Source: Acephala macrosclerotiorum (taxonomy: Eukaryota > Ascomycota > Leotiomycetes > Helotiales > Mollisiaceae). From it: 64,000 nucleotides of DNA. The notes under the pieces are model-generated. The model searched no databases. It saw only the letters and a list, made by a program, of their open reading frames with translations, and was not told where the DNA came from. The stretch spans positions 1-64,000 of the forward strand of contig MU119203.1 in NCBI GenBank assembly GCA_014904845.1, written 5' to 3'. Shown one piece after another: positions 22,068 to 33,624 of this stretch. Every line of letters starts with the position of its first letter. Positions within the stretch are counted from its first letter, which is position 1. A program made the position numbers and the translations under genes.

Positions 22068-25000
22068 GACGGGCGTCTGGACATGAATTGTCGACTCGCT
22101 CAGCATCGTCGATGGAGGAAGGAGGCGTTGGGAATATTGTGCGAACAGCTTCTAGAAACTCGGTTTGGCATGCTATGACAGACTCAACACTTCATTCGTT
22201 CCTGGCGTGGAAGCAGAGCGATCGTGGCAATGGGAAGAAGAATGGAAGTTCTGACATACGGCTTTCCAATGGCCAGCAGCTAGCGGGTCCGTTACTGGGG
22301 ACTTGCGCACTTGCAGCACGAGGTGCATGAAGGAATCCACAGGCCTCTCTCTCTCTTCCAGTTATCGTCCGCCCTGGACGCAACCACAAAATCACCGTTG
22401 AAAGCTTTAGCCGAATCGAAAGCCGATGGCAGCTCTGGAGGCCGAATGCGTGAAAATAAGGTGTGCGAGGCCAATGTGCGTGGTGTTCGAAAAGGTCTCG
22501 TCCTTTCCTTCGACCGTTGCGGCGTCGATATCGTGGAGGTAGAGGGGACGTTGATTGCTGATTCTGTGTCTGGGTAGCAGAAGGTACCGGTGTACAGAAA
22601 GAGCGTCCGGCGGAGGCGATCCCAGAAGTGGCAGTGAAGAAGAACCACGAGTTGCGTCTGACTTGTAAACGCGGTCGTAGTAGTCTGGCAGGCTGGCAGC
22701 TAACCGCTCCGAAACTGGAGAGGACGGCAAGTGCGTAGTACGGATCAATCCACCAAGGTCACTGCACTGCGCTCGCTCCACAGAAAATACGGAAATTTAT
22801 GGAGCACCACCAGGCCAGACAACGCGCGCAGCAGGCAGGCAGCAAAGAAGGAGAGCTCGCACTCAGAGTTTCTCGACTCCAGGCTGGGATGGATGACCAA
22901 CGTTGAACTGTTCGGAACGGCGAGAGTCAACCATGGATATGCACTTCGAGCCCGGCAAGGATGCTCATTGGAGGTCCACTCACTCTGAGACGATTTCGAG
23001 TCGGGAATGGAGAGACTGGGAAGAGACTGGGGCAGCAAGCGTTGTCTGTTCCGGAATAGCGTACATACAGCTGTGGATCGACCTTGCGATGGCTGAGGTT
23101 AAGTCAAGGTAGGAGATTGGAAATCGAGCATGCTAGACCTCTCGGCTTCCCAGCAGTTACGAGTGACGAGGGACGAGCAGCAGCTATTGCGGCATCTACG
23201 GTGTTGGCGCCGCTGCTCGCTGGCAGGATTCATGAGGATCCGGTCTGGCTATTACTCCTTTGCTGCTGGTCCAGAGCTCGTATCTAGGCGCGAAAGGTAG
23301 AGGATAAACACAACCGCAGGACTCGAGTGAACTATATCAAAACCTGTGCGGCGCTCTCGAAGAATCGATGCGCTCAGGACCATCGGTGGGACAAGGCCAA
23401 CACACTGGGGACCAGGAGGCCATGAACGTTAACCAAACGACCTTGTCAAGCCAGACGAGATGAGACGACATCCCGAACATAGAGGCAATTCAGGTGCGTT
23501 CCTGAGTGGCTGAGCGTTTTACTTCGAGGAGAGACTGCCGCTCCTAAATCGATATTAATACCACAATGCAGTTAATCCGATGCAGCAACAGGATCAATCT
23601 ACGCCGAGATGCTGTTTCCTGGGATAATCTCTTGGCACAGTTCACTCAAAGCTTTTCTGTATTTTGGCGGTTACACAGCATTATTCTCATGGACGAGGGC
23701 GTATTCACAGCATCGATACCTGTAGGAAGTTCACAGGAGAGCATCATTTGGGAAGTTGAGGACGAGTGTTCCCATTCCGCTCAATTGGCCACGCATCAAC
23801 GGAGGAAAGCCGCACCAAGAGTTCTTTCAAACGCTGGAGTTCTGGCTTGCTGGTTTTGTGTCCACATTTCCTGCACGTTCCGAGGAGCCGAGTCTGTTGA
23901 GAGGAATGTACGTCTGACACGGCCGAGGACGACTAAGAAAACCATGGTAGAAGAGTACTTTGCTGCTGCGTATATACAACGTACAGTACATGGAAGGGAA
24001 AGAAACGAGATGAATGTCTCGCCGTTTTGCAGGCTCTAGGGTGTCTCTGGCGCTCTTCCTTTATATTGAAGTTCCATCGCTGCATCTGCCTTCGTACGGC
24101 AATGTCCGTCTTCACCAAGAAGGTTCGACCGCTCCCATCTCCAGATTCTAGGCCCCAGAATTTAAGGTCAGCGTGTGACCATAGCGTCATTCTGAGATAC
24201 TGTATCGGGGAGGGAACTAGGGGGGTCGATAAGCTGTCGATAAGCTTGATAGTGACTTCGCCATGGCCGCGTGCGGCGTATCACACAAAGTCAACCCGTA
24301 CCTTACTTTCATGACGATTGTGATAACGAACGAAGTGCACAGGGCCCGGTCAGCGAGGCTCTCATTCGTAGAGGGAATTCCAGAATTCCATGCAACCATA
24401 AGTGGATAGTGGATGGATTGTGCAGCAGGACAAGTCTGCGGCAAGCCTCCTTCGGCTCTGGCTTATTACCGTCGTCCGTCGACTCCGGTTTGTGGAGGGA
24501 ATTGGAGGGTTTTTGCTGCTCAGGTGATATGCTTGCGATGGCTAGCGAAGTGGGCGTAATGGCGGATGCTTCGGTGGCTTGGGCAGGGATCGCGTGGGTG
24601 GCAGGCTTAGGCTTGCTTTGCCTTTGGAATGGAAGTTTGGTTCCTCGGTTCACTCTGCGCACGCCTGCGACGCACCTCGAGCTGAGAGAGATGATCTCAA
24701 CACAATTGCACTGCACACCCGCACGAACCACGGCCATGTGCAGTGACACCGTAACCGATCAAACGAAGGAGCTCGCCATCCACTCGGTGCCCGGCCAAGT
24801 TCTCAAGAGTGGGCTGGATACAAGGACGGCTGGATGCTGGAGGGCGTGTCAGTACTGTACAGGGAGCGAGTCTGCAAAGCAATGCAAAAAGACGTTAGGT
24901 GCGCCGCCAGATGCAAGCCCGCAGCTGCTGTGTACCCTGACCATGCTAGCTCAGCATCCTTGGAGCAGGTCAGTAAAACACCACGAATCACCGATGCCAG

Positions 25001-28000
25001 AGAGGCCCATCCTGAGAGTGAGCCCTGATGCTAACCACAGGACCCTGGGCTCGACCCTTGGCTTCCCCAGCTTTCTCGCAAGCCTCTTGCACCGTCTCAC
25101 CCCCGTCTGTCATCGAGTGCGGATCTTCTTTCCCTGTGCCGTGCTTCGCCATACTCCATACTCCATGCTCCATGCTTCACAGAGCCGATCAAACAGCTTC
25201 CTGAGATGCTTCAGGTTTATCCGGCCAAACGAGACTGTAAACCGACTGCCGCGGCCTCTAAAGTGACGTGAGTTTATGCCCGCGAAGCGCCTTCTCCTGC
25301 AGTTACTCAAGAGCGGAAGGAGGGTGGCGAGCGCTTTCGATGGCGGATCTGAGGAAGGGCAGCTCGCCATCTTGCCCTGAGCCTGGATGAAATGGCCTGT
25401 AATGGAACGCTAGGAGAAGGGCCAGAAGAACCTTAAAATCTGACCGACTTATCTTTGACCTTGAACAAGTTTCGTGACATGAAACGTCAGGATCTCTGGA
25501 CTTGAAAATTGTGTACAAGTACGAACCATAAGCCTCGCGGACCGAGGCCGAGCTGTCAGCCCCCCAGTCCACGTATATCCGCACTCGAGATACTACTCGC
25601 CGTTCCGTATAAGCGTATGAAAGCAAAACACCGTAGGCGTCCCAATCTCCGATCGTGTCTTGCAAGCCTAACCACGTTCCTCAAGCCATCGCCCTGTGCC
25701 TTGCCTCTGCAGCAGCTCTCTTCTCTTATCCTGGTGCTCTGCATCTGCGTCGCCCTTCCCGGCGACCGAAATTCATCCGGCAAACCTCCCCCAGAATTAC
25801 GAAGCGCGGAAGAGCAGCCAAAGCACGATAATGGTCGGGGATGGTGTGGAGGATGGAGATGTGTTAGCGAGAACTCGAGGCCTGCTGACTTCGTTTCTCT
25901 GGAGGCGAGTCGACGGGACTGGAGAAAGGTACCAGCGACATCAAAGGCTCCAATTGGGGAAGCACACCCAAATTCCCTCTCCAGCCTCGAATTCGCCAAT
26001 CGCAAGCTGTTTGATCAGCCCCCCAGATGAGATGGCGTTTTGTCGCTCTTTCCCTTGTCGTGATACCCTGCTTTTCTGGGGATGGAACGTCATGCAAGCA
26101 GCAGCTTGCCGATTCACATTACTCGCCAACGAAGTAAAAGCCACACCTCGCTCCCCTGAGGGCAGTCGCCGTGGACCACGTCCACTTCTACTTCCACCGA
26201 TTATCCCCAGAAGATTTTAATATTTTATCCTACTTCCCCAGCGTCGGCCGTCCTCGGCGCCCCAATCCCATACTCCCCGAACAATTTGGATCCGTGCCCG
26301 TACCCGTATCCGTACCCGCACTTACAGCAGGTTATCCATAGATGGAATCATATTGATCAATCCCCGAAACCGCAATGAGATCTCTAGCTTCTAATTAAGT
26401 ACCGTTGGGGAAGGGTTTGACCTTGTGAGATCTGAATTTGGATGAAACGACCCTCTTTAAGTTTAAACGTCCTGCCGTCCTCCTTCATCTGACCCAAATT
26501 TTATATTAAACCCTTACCCACTTTAGCCCAAACCTCATTTAAAGCCCCCATACTTCCCCATATTTCCTCATATCAAATACCTTTACCGGTTCACGCTGTC
26601 CCAGGTTTTACCCCAATCCAGAAGCCAAGCTTGGAAATCTAAGACACCGCTTCTAATATCGACTACGAAGTACAGGCCCTTTTAATTGTTAAGCCATTGT
26701 CACCCTGATTACCCAATTGCAGACCTACAAGAGATATTCTGAACATGTGATTGGGCAGACTACTCGGATTTTCAACAGAATTCGGACCTATCTGCTCTCG
26801 CGTAACAACTAAAAGGCCCTGTACTTCGTACACAGGTAACTCCGACGCAGATCTCTCGAGATCTTCCACCCACCCTCGCCTCCATGCACCTTCCGAGTCC
26901 AGAACAGCACAACCTCTTTTTGCCATCCAGCATTTGAAATCTTCTTTCTAGAAGCATAAGCCGGCATCAGACATCCATCCACCTCACAATTGGAGCGGTT
27001 TTTGAGACCCCCCAGCCACAGCGTCATGATCTCCTTTCCAATTACCAGAATGTTCTTTCCTCTCCCATCCCTACGAGGCTTTTTAAAAAAAAAATTATTC
27101 CCTCACCAGCCTCATAATCAACAGCAGATCACGAACCTTCGTCAATCTTAACCACGGAAAGCTACCCCGGAACAGCAAGAGCATCAGCATCAGGGACTAA
27201 GCTCCGGTTTCTAGAGGATCCAATCAAGTGGCAACGCATCTTTGCCGCGGAAATCCTCTTCCGTCCTAGGACCTCGACTTGAGGGCGGGGATGGGCCACT
27301 GCTTACAGTGGTGGGGGATCAGCGTCCCGTACAGTATGCGGGTTTACGAAATCGCGCTTCGAAGCCTGGAGCTCAGGGTCTTACGCTAATCTTGGTGCCA
27401 GCAACCAGAACCTCGCAAGATGTGGAAGGGGACGGGTTGATGTCATTGTCGAACCATATTCTTTCGTACTACGATGATGTTCGTTATCTTTTTTGAAGCT
27501 CGCGATCTTGAGGGTGGCGAAGTTGCCTCCGAAGAGTGAGGATCATGAGTCGGAATCGGCAGGAACATGAATAGACGTATACAAGTGTATATGGAAGTCC
27601 AGGTACTTCGGATGAGGAATGCGCAACTGCGTCATTCATCTGATGTACTTCCAGTACTCCAACGCTGTCAAGCGACGAGGGATTCTCATAGTGGACTTTT
27701 GCTTGGTTTGGTATCGTTGCTTTCCAATGTCCTATTAACTTTAGTACTTTCATCTCTCATTCTACTCAAGTGATTCGAGTCGGCTTTCAAAGAAGCAAGC
27801 AAACATAGAATCAAAACGTACAATCGAGTTAAGCAAGCGTAGCAATACAAACATTCGAGGTCATGCATGATCCAGCAAACATTTCAAGTTCTCCAAATCG
27901 TTGCCGAAGTTTTAGAACCGTAATAATGCGCTACCAAGTATCTTCTCGTTCCGTTTTTGCGCCTTTGTCTCTTATTCTTGTTGTTCCTCTCACGGATTGT

Positions 28001-28949
28001 ATGTTATTGTTCTTGGTAACCTTTGAAAGAGCTAGGACAGACATAGCCTAGGCACATGATATATCATACCACATAACTCGTCGTGCATCGTTCTTTCAGG
28101 GAGCTCATGCACTTTGACCTGCGGAGGTGAAAGCCAATGACCAAACACCAAATGCTCTCTGCCCTAGAGCTTTGCAAGTGAAGACGACTTGTCTGCATCT
28201 TTCCAATACATGTAAGTAGATGCTCTTGTAAATGAAAAGTTCAATGTCTAGACACCGCTAGAATGGCTTCCATCCTGCAGGCTCAGGAGTGAAGGCATAC
28301 GTTCATTTTCCCCTCACTGAATATCTCGCATTACCTCTCTTCTGTATATGCTATATATACACATCCACAAGAGCTGGTGGTTTGCTTTGTCGCATGCACT
28401 TCTTCAATTGCATGAATGCTCATAGCCGGCTAGGAGTAGCACTAATCTGCTAGCCAGCTCAACGACAAGATTCAGCTTCCAGACAAGATTTGGAACAAAG
28501 AGTCTGTATGGTTGGTCGGTAGACCTCACTTAGGTGTCTAAGACCAGGAAATTCTCATTCTCCAAACACCTTTCAATCTCTCAGATAGCCACCAAGGCAG
28601 AGGAACTGCTCAACTCGGGCTCATCGACATTCTCTGCAAAGCCCGTCTCTCAGCGGGCAAAGGGAGTATACAGCGGAAGTCCCGGTATCCAGGTAAGGCA
28701 AGGAAACTGAGAACACTTGTCCATCGTTCAAGAACGGGAAACCCAACAGACATCTCTCTTGTGGAACGTGACCGCCGGTCACCAAACTTCCTCTGCTCAT
28801 TGCCGCTCTTCGAAGTTGATTATTTCTATGATAATGGTGTCGTCGCCGAGCCACTAGTGTCAAACCACAAGCCACTGTCAACAACAACTTCCGACAGAAT
28901 TGACTTTCCAAACTTAACAACGATCGATCACTTTCGTGTCTCCCCATCT
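22068..28949. other. 7-kb interval without a convincing gene
   Basis: Several long frames occur on both strands (for example 24271-25266 plus, 331 codons), but they overlap, shift composition abruptly and show no family motif or splice logic, so I treat them as chance ORFs in GC-balanced DNA. The left part must hold the promoter and leader of the transcription factor. Small tandem motifs are present: a CCGTAC-like hexamer repeated about five times at 26292-26321 and a CATACTC-like heptamer repeated four times at 25150-25177. Long non-coding transcripts are possible but cannot be seen. Confidence 0.5.
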
Positions 28950-29193
28950 ACGTGTCCAACACGTCCAATTAGTACGTATACCTTTTATTTTACGCTCTGA
29001 CAATCTCCTAATCACAACGTGCGTTTAGATCTATTAGATTCTGACCCCGGAGATCTACCAGTAAGTTACGGCTTCCCAACATCCTGCCTCTCTTCTTTCC
29101 TCCACTTCCCTCTTCCGCTCCTCTGTATCTCACTAGCAATCTACGTGTAGATCTCGGTGGTGCTGGCTACGAGAATCTACGTGTTTGACACGT
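28950..29193. promoter_or_regulatory. repeated ACGTGT inverted-repeat sites upstream of the RING-like gene
   Basis: A perfect inverted repeat ACGTGT-N3-ACACGT occurs twice, at 28950-28964 (spacer CCA) and 29179-29193 (spacer TTG). A third ATCTACGTGT core lies at 29139-29148 and is followed by AGATCT. All three are preceded by ATCT. Such spaced palindromes are typical binding sites for dimeric regulators; the ACGT core suggests bZIP or bHLH proteins, which is inference. The gene start at 29456 lies 263 bp downstream of the last site. Confidence 0.4.
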
Positions 29194-29455
29194 TTGTAAC
29201 CCAGTCCTAACTCTGTCTCTAGTAGTCGGTCTCCTGTCCAATCTCTCCACCCATCCAAACGTAAGTCACTCCAACCACCACTCTCCACCTCCACCATCGC
29301 AGCTTCGTTTTGGGGAGCACGGCTTCCTGATCAGAGTCTTGTAACGACCTACCCCTCCTTGTGAATCATCAACCTCAGAATTCGCGCGTGCTAGCGACGA
29401 CCGAAAGCTAATTCACCACCAACTCTAGGCATATAAGACAACCTGCTGATCTGCC

Positions 29456-31276
29456 ATGGCTGAACAACAACCGCACTTCGTCACTGCCCACGTCTTCAAT
29501 ATACACGTTCAGGAGTGTTCTTCAAGCGCAGATAAACTCTTCTACTCCTCTATCGAATCATTGGTAAGGCTCTCCTTTCTTTGCTCAAACTGAATTCCAT
29601 CAGCTCTTTTCTTGATAAGATGGCACACTTCGTGCCTTGACTCATCACCCACCTTCTTCCACAACCGGTCAACACGTCTTAGCAGTGCTCCAAGACCACG
29701 TCTCTAGCTACCGGTGCCGGAGCTCCGTCGTTTATTGCTTGACAAGCTGGTCGTTGCTTGCGAAGAAGACCAGTCAAGGCTGGGGGATTGAAAACACTAT
29801 TCACCTTATTTCCCATTCCCCCTTTCCAATTTGGGACACCTCCTTATTTCCGATACCGGTACTCGTTCCTTAGCTAACACCTATCTTTTCTCAGATTCCA
29901 ATCCTAGGAGAGGTCGGCATCATGGTCTCTAAGGACGACGCTCTCAACGCCAAGTCTAATACCGAAAATCCTATTATGGACAGGAGCACTAGAGGCATTC
30001 TCATCGCGCTTGCGGACATTTCAGGCTGGTCTGCTGAGCGTATCTCTGTCAATGTCAAGGACAAACTCAAGCTGAACATCCTACCGGAGCACATCTATCA
30101 GTTGCACCAGGACTATGTTGCTGTCTCTACGGTCGAGGACATTGAGAAGAATAAGGCTAAGATGAAGATTTTCCTCGAGTCAAAGGGATTTCCCTTGTTG
30201 ACATATGGCCGACCAATGTCCGAACTTCTTGGCAAAGCACCGGTAAGAGCCCACCATCGATCTTGCTTTAAAGGCCCATGAATACTAAGTTCTGCCACTA
30301 GGTTACCGTCAAATTTGCCCGTAAATGGAATGCTAAGGTAAGTTTTTTCTTTTTTTCCTTCACCTCTCATCCTCCCCCTTTATACTCGACCTAACATCTT
30401 CAGCTCCTCAACAACTCAAAGCTATGCCCCCACTACGACAATTGGACCAGAATTAACACTATTGATTACCTCCTCGGCTTCACCCGCCCCCTCGATAAGC
30501 TCTCAGAGTTCGCCCCCATGGAAGTAGCAGCAGTTGAGCAACTCGGCCCTTACGTCTTCGCAATGATCAAGGAGGTTCTCGTCATGTACGTCGACTACCT
30601 ACGAAACTATATTAAGCATGGCGTCGAGGAGTGGAAGGCCATCAAATGGCATATGCATTCCGACTCCATTTCAACTGCTATGCGAATCTTCAAGGGCGGT
30701 TGGGAGGATTATTACGGAATGATGGCCGAGTTCCCCGTCACGCTTCCGGAACACTTTAACAATGGCGTTATCTCAATCCAAAGCACGGGTCAGGGTGCTC
30801 AGGTCTTGCTTGGTCTCATTCTCTGCAATAGAGCTACGGTCGCTGATAGGGCTCGTGAGTGGCTTCGTAAGCAAACCGGAATCAAACGTGTTGCTACCAA
30901 TCAACTCCCCCAGGGTTCCAGAGACTGCCATATTTGCAGAGATCCATTGGGAATTGAGAATGAGGAAGGACGTAAGGAGAGCGCAATTAGACTCGTCTTC
31001 TGCTGTGGCCAGATTATTGGTCGACAATGCTTGGTGGAGTGGCTCAAATCCGCTGAGAGACAACCATCTTGCCCCATTTGCCGAGCCAAGTTCTCTACGT
31101 CCTTCATCGACAAGTTGCATGGTAAGGGAGATGATGGAGTTGAGGCAAACGGACATGCCGATGAGAAGGGAGAGGATGCTGGAGATGGAGGAAATGGAAG
31201 CGAGACTGATGCCAATATGTCTGAGGGTGGACATGTTGCTTCCGAGGCTGAGACAGTAAGCGAGGAAGAGGGCTAA
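29456..31276 (+). CDS. RING-like zinc-finger protein, 454 aa, 4 exons
   Basis: Exons are 29456-29563, 29895-30242, 30302-30337 and 30404-31276. Near residues 338-390 there is a RING-type cluster: CHIC ... FCCGQIIGRQCLVEWL ... SCPICRAKF. The spacing matches fungal RING domains, but the usual CGH is CGQ here, so one zinc ligand may be missing. The protein would be a ubiquitin ligase or a degenerate relative. The first 330 residues match no family I recognise; the tail is a long acidic low-complexity segment. The first intron is unusually long for this window (331 nt) but ends in a good GCTAAC...TCAG, and exons 1 and 2 join in phase 0; a hidden small exon inside it cannot be excluded. Confidence 0.82.
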
Positions 31277-31678
31277 GATACTGTTGGCGCTACATTCGGT
31301 TTCTTTGTTTGCGAGGGGCTTCTTTACAGGCGTTAACATTGACATTGACACAGTGGATAAGTGATGAGTCGTGGATTGCTGTTGAAGATACCCCCTTTCT
31401 GTTTAGCGAGGACTACCAAAAGCGTTGTGCATAGCTAGCTATAGCGATGAGCATGAGCACAATACAAATTAAATGATTGCCTGAACACTCTGTATTTGGA
31501 ATGCCCAGGGAAAGTGAGGAGGTTGCGAAAACGTGAGCAAGAGCGAATCACATCGATCAATTCCCCGCCAACACGCTTTCGTCGACTCGCGACCCCACCA
31601 AACAAAACATCAACAACCACACTCCTCCCAACTCACCTACCTCACACCACGACACAAAATATCTGCCTAAGTCCAAAA

Positions 31679-32063
31679 ATGGTACACACTCTCCTTTCCT
31701 CTCCTCCCCTCTCCTCCCCACTCCTCCTCCTAATCCACAATTAACACCCCACAGTCCAAAGACTCATCTTACACCTACATCCACTTCAACCGTCCCCGAG
31801 ACGCCGACCTCTTCGAAGACTTCTGCAAAGACAAACTCCCTGACGACGAGATCTACGTCCCACCACACAACCAACCCATCAATCCCGAAGATGAAGACGA
31901 TGTAGTGCCAGATCAACATGCTGCGTTTGGGATCCAGCGGGCGACGCAGAAGACAAAGGAGGCGGCTTGGAAGGATCTGGGGTTGAGGGAGTTGATGCAT
32001 AAGGGGCCGGGGAAGGAGAAGGGAACGGGGTGGGCGATTGGGAGGAAGAGTTTACCTAGATGA
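31679..32063 (+). CDS. small acidic/basic conserved-looking protein, 103 aa, start-codon-only first exon
   Basis: The first coding exon appears to be just the ATG at 31679-31681, followed by GTACAC, a C/T-rich intron and CCACAG at 31754. Exon 2 runs 31755-32063. The joined protein begins MSKDSSYTYIHFNRPRDADLFEDF and its middle includes HAAFGIQRATQKTKEAAWKDLG; it ends GWAIGRKSLPR. The composition and motif density look like a real conserved protein, but I do not recognise a named family. The phase-0 junction directly after ATG and the lack of another in-frame ATG near the conserved start support the model. It converges with TRAPPC5. Confidence 0.65.
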
Positions 32064-32486
32064 GGGGTGATAGGGAGGATGGGTGTGAGAATTAGCAACT
32101 GTCGAAGTGGGATATACGGGAGGATTGCTACTGTTGGAGTTTTGGGATGGGGAGGAGTGATTGGAGTTTTGCAGAGGACTACTTGAACGGCGCTCTATGG
32201 AGTGCATGAAGGCTATACGACTTGATGAAAGGTGTCTGCGGACTTGATATCATTATGGCCCGGACGTAAAGGGTCGGGTTACAGTCAGATCTGTATAGGA
32301 ATACTATAGAGGACATGCTGAATGCAATCAAGAATCAGCATTTCAGCAAAGCAGTCCGCCATGTAAATTTGTCCATGTTCTCTATATGCTGGCTTCCAAT
32401 TCCATTCCTAAGCTCCTCAACTCCATCAATCATGCCCATAACGCCGCCCAATGACCATTCCTCCCCCCTCTCTTCTACAAAGCATT

Positions 32487-33248
32487 TCACCTCCCTAAAT
32501 ACGCCTCCCTCTCTACAACCTCCGGCTCAAACTTCACCAAAAAAACCGTCTTCCCCGGCCACAACTCCCCCTCCTCCCCCTTTCCCACACTATGCGCCGT
32601 GACCCTCGCTGGAAACCCCGCCCCATCACAAACACCCTCCACAATGCCCGCCACAAACGCCGCACAGTTCAACTGATTCATCTCCTTCGGCACACTGATA
32701 TACTGATTTACTAATGGTTCGTTATCTGAAATCATGTACTCTTCGGGAGTATCTGGGTTTGAGGATTTTTCGAGAGCGTCGGCGGGTCGGGAGAAGAGGT
32801 GCCGCCAGAGGATGGTGGTTATGAATTGGAGGAGGGCGATTATGTGGAGGGGGCGGGTTTGGGTTCGGGGAGGTTCGCGGTAGAGGAGGAGGTCGAGGAG
32901 TTTGAGGCCGATCGGGTGACCTTGTACGTTTAACCTATTCAATCATCATATGAGCTACAAGTCCCAATCCGCGAACAGGAGGGAAGCTGCTTGGAGTTCT
33001 GCCAGAGAGGGAGCATGCCTTTTCTCAAGGTCCTGAATACCAGTGACACGCCTCTGCGCATAGCTGACCATCTCCCCAAACAAGTATGCAAAGCTAGCTT
33101 GACTAAGCTCTTGTGTCCGGCTTCGATTTAATGGTCTGTGGTATATTGTCTTTCCGCTCGAGGGGTATCGTAACCCTGGTTGTGAGCCTCGTGCTGCTTG
33201 CGATTGCTGGGTTGTCAGTGGTGGTTTTGCGGGCTGGGAGGATGCCAT
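32487..33248 (-). CDS. trs31: TRAPP complex subunit Trs31/TRAPPC5, 225 aa, 2 exons with a GC-AG intron
   Basis: Exons are 33248-33019 and 32934-32487. The product is a Bet3-family subunit of TRAPP, the tethering and Rab-GEF complex for ER-Golgi and Golgi traffic. Landmarks are the Ser-rich N-terminal tail, ELSQASFAYLFGEMVSYAQ, then LEKPxxDPDTPEEYM-like acidic region (SSNPDTPEEYMISDNEPL), NQYISVPKEMNQLNCAAFVAGIVEGV and GFPARVTAHSV. Alignment with the family requires EKR to be followed by LNVQGHPIGLKLLDLL. The only splice that does this uses a GC donor (AG|GCATGC) with acceptor GAATAG, in perfect phase. No GT donor is available at that position. The length is slightly above the animal protein because of the N-terminal extension. 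Confidence 0.93.
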
Positions 33249-33624
33249 GATGGGTGATGGAACGGCTGCAGCATATGTAGCTTCGATAAGAGAGTCTGGT
33301 ACTGAGTCAAGCTCATTCGTTGTGGTGATTTTAAGGGCGATGTGATTTTGACGTTTGAGAGGTTGTGGATAGCTATCGTAAAGGTACGTCCCGCTGAAGC
33401 GAGGATTTTAGGGGTTGAGGCTCTAGCTAATCACACGACATAGACTTACGGGTTATGGTGGTATCAACGACGCCTGCATTATCATATTATTTGACAGTAT
33501 TCTATACAAAGTGTTCTATAATCCATGGCTGACGTAAAGAGCTCTTGTAATCTCTACGCTGACTTCCAACCCATCTTCGCTAAACACCATCCTCAATGCT
33601 TCATTTCGTCCTCAAACATCATCC
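33249..33624. other. intergenic, TRAPPC5 promoter and Sec14-like 3' end
   Basis: The two minus-strand genes are arranged head to tail. No further feature is recognised. Confidence 0.5.

Noticed and set aside
24271..25266. 331-codon plus-strand ORF in the gene desert
   Set aside because: No family motif, strong overlap with frames on the other strand, and Cys/Ser/Arg-rich composition typical of chance ORFs.
25509..26220. Overlapping 150-175-codon frames on both strands
   Set aside because: Mutually overlapping, no splice logic and no recognisable domain.
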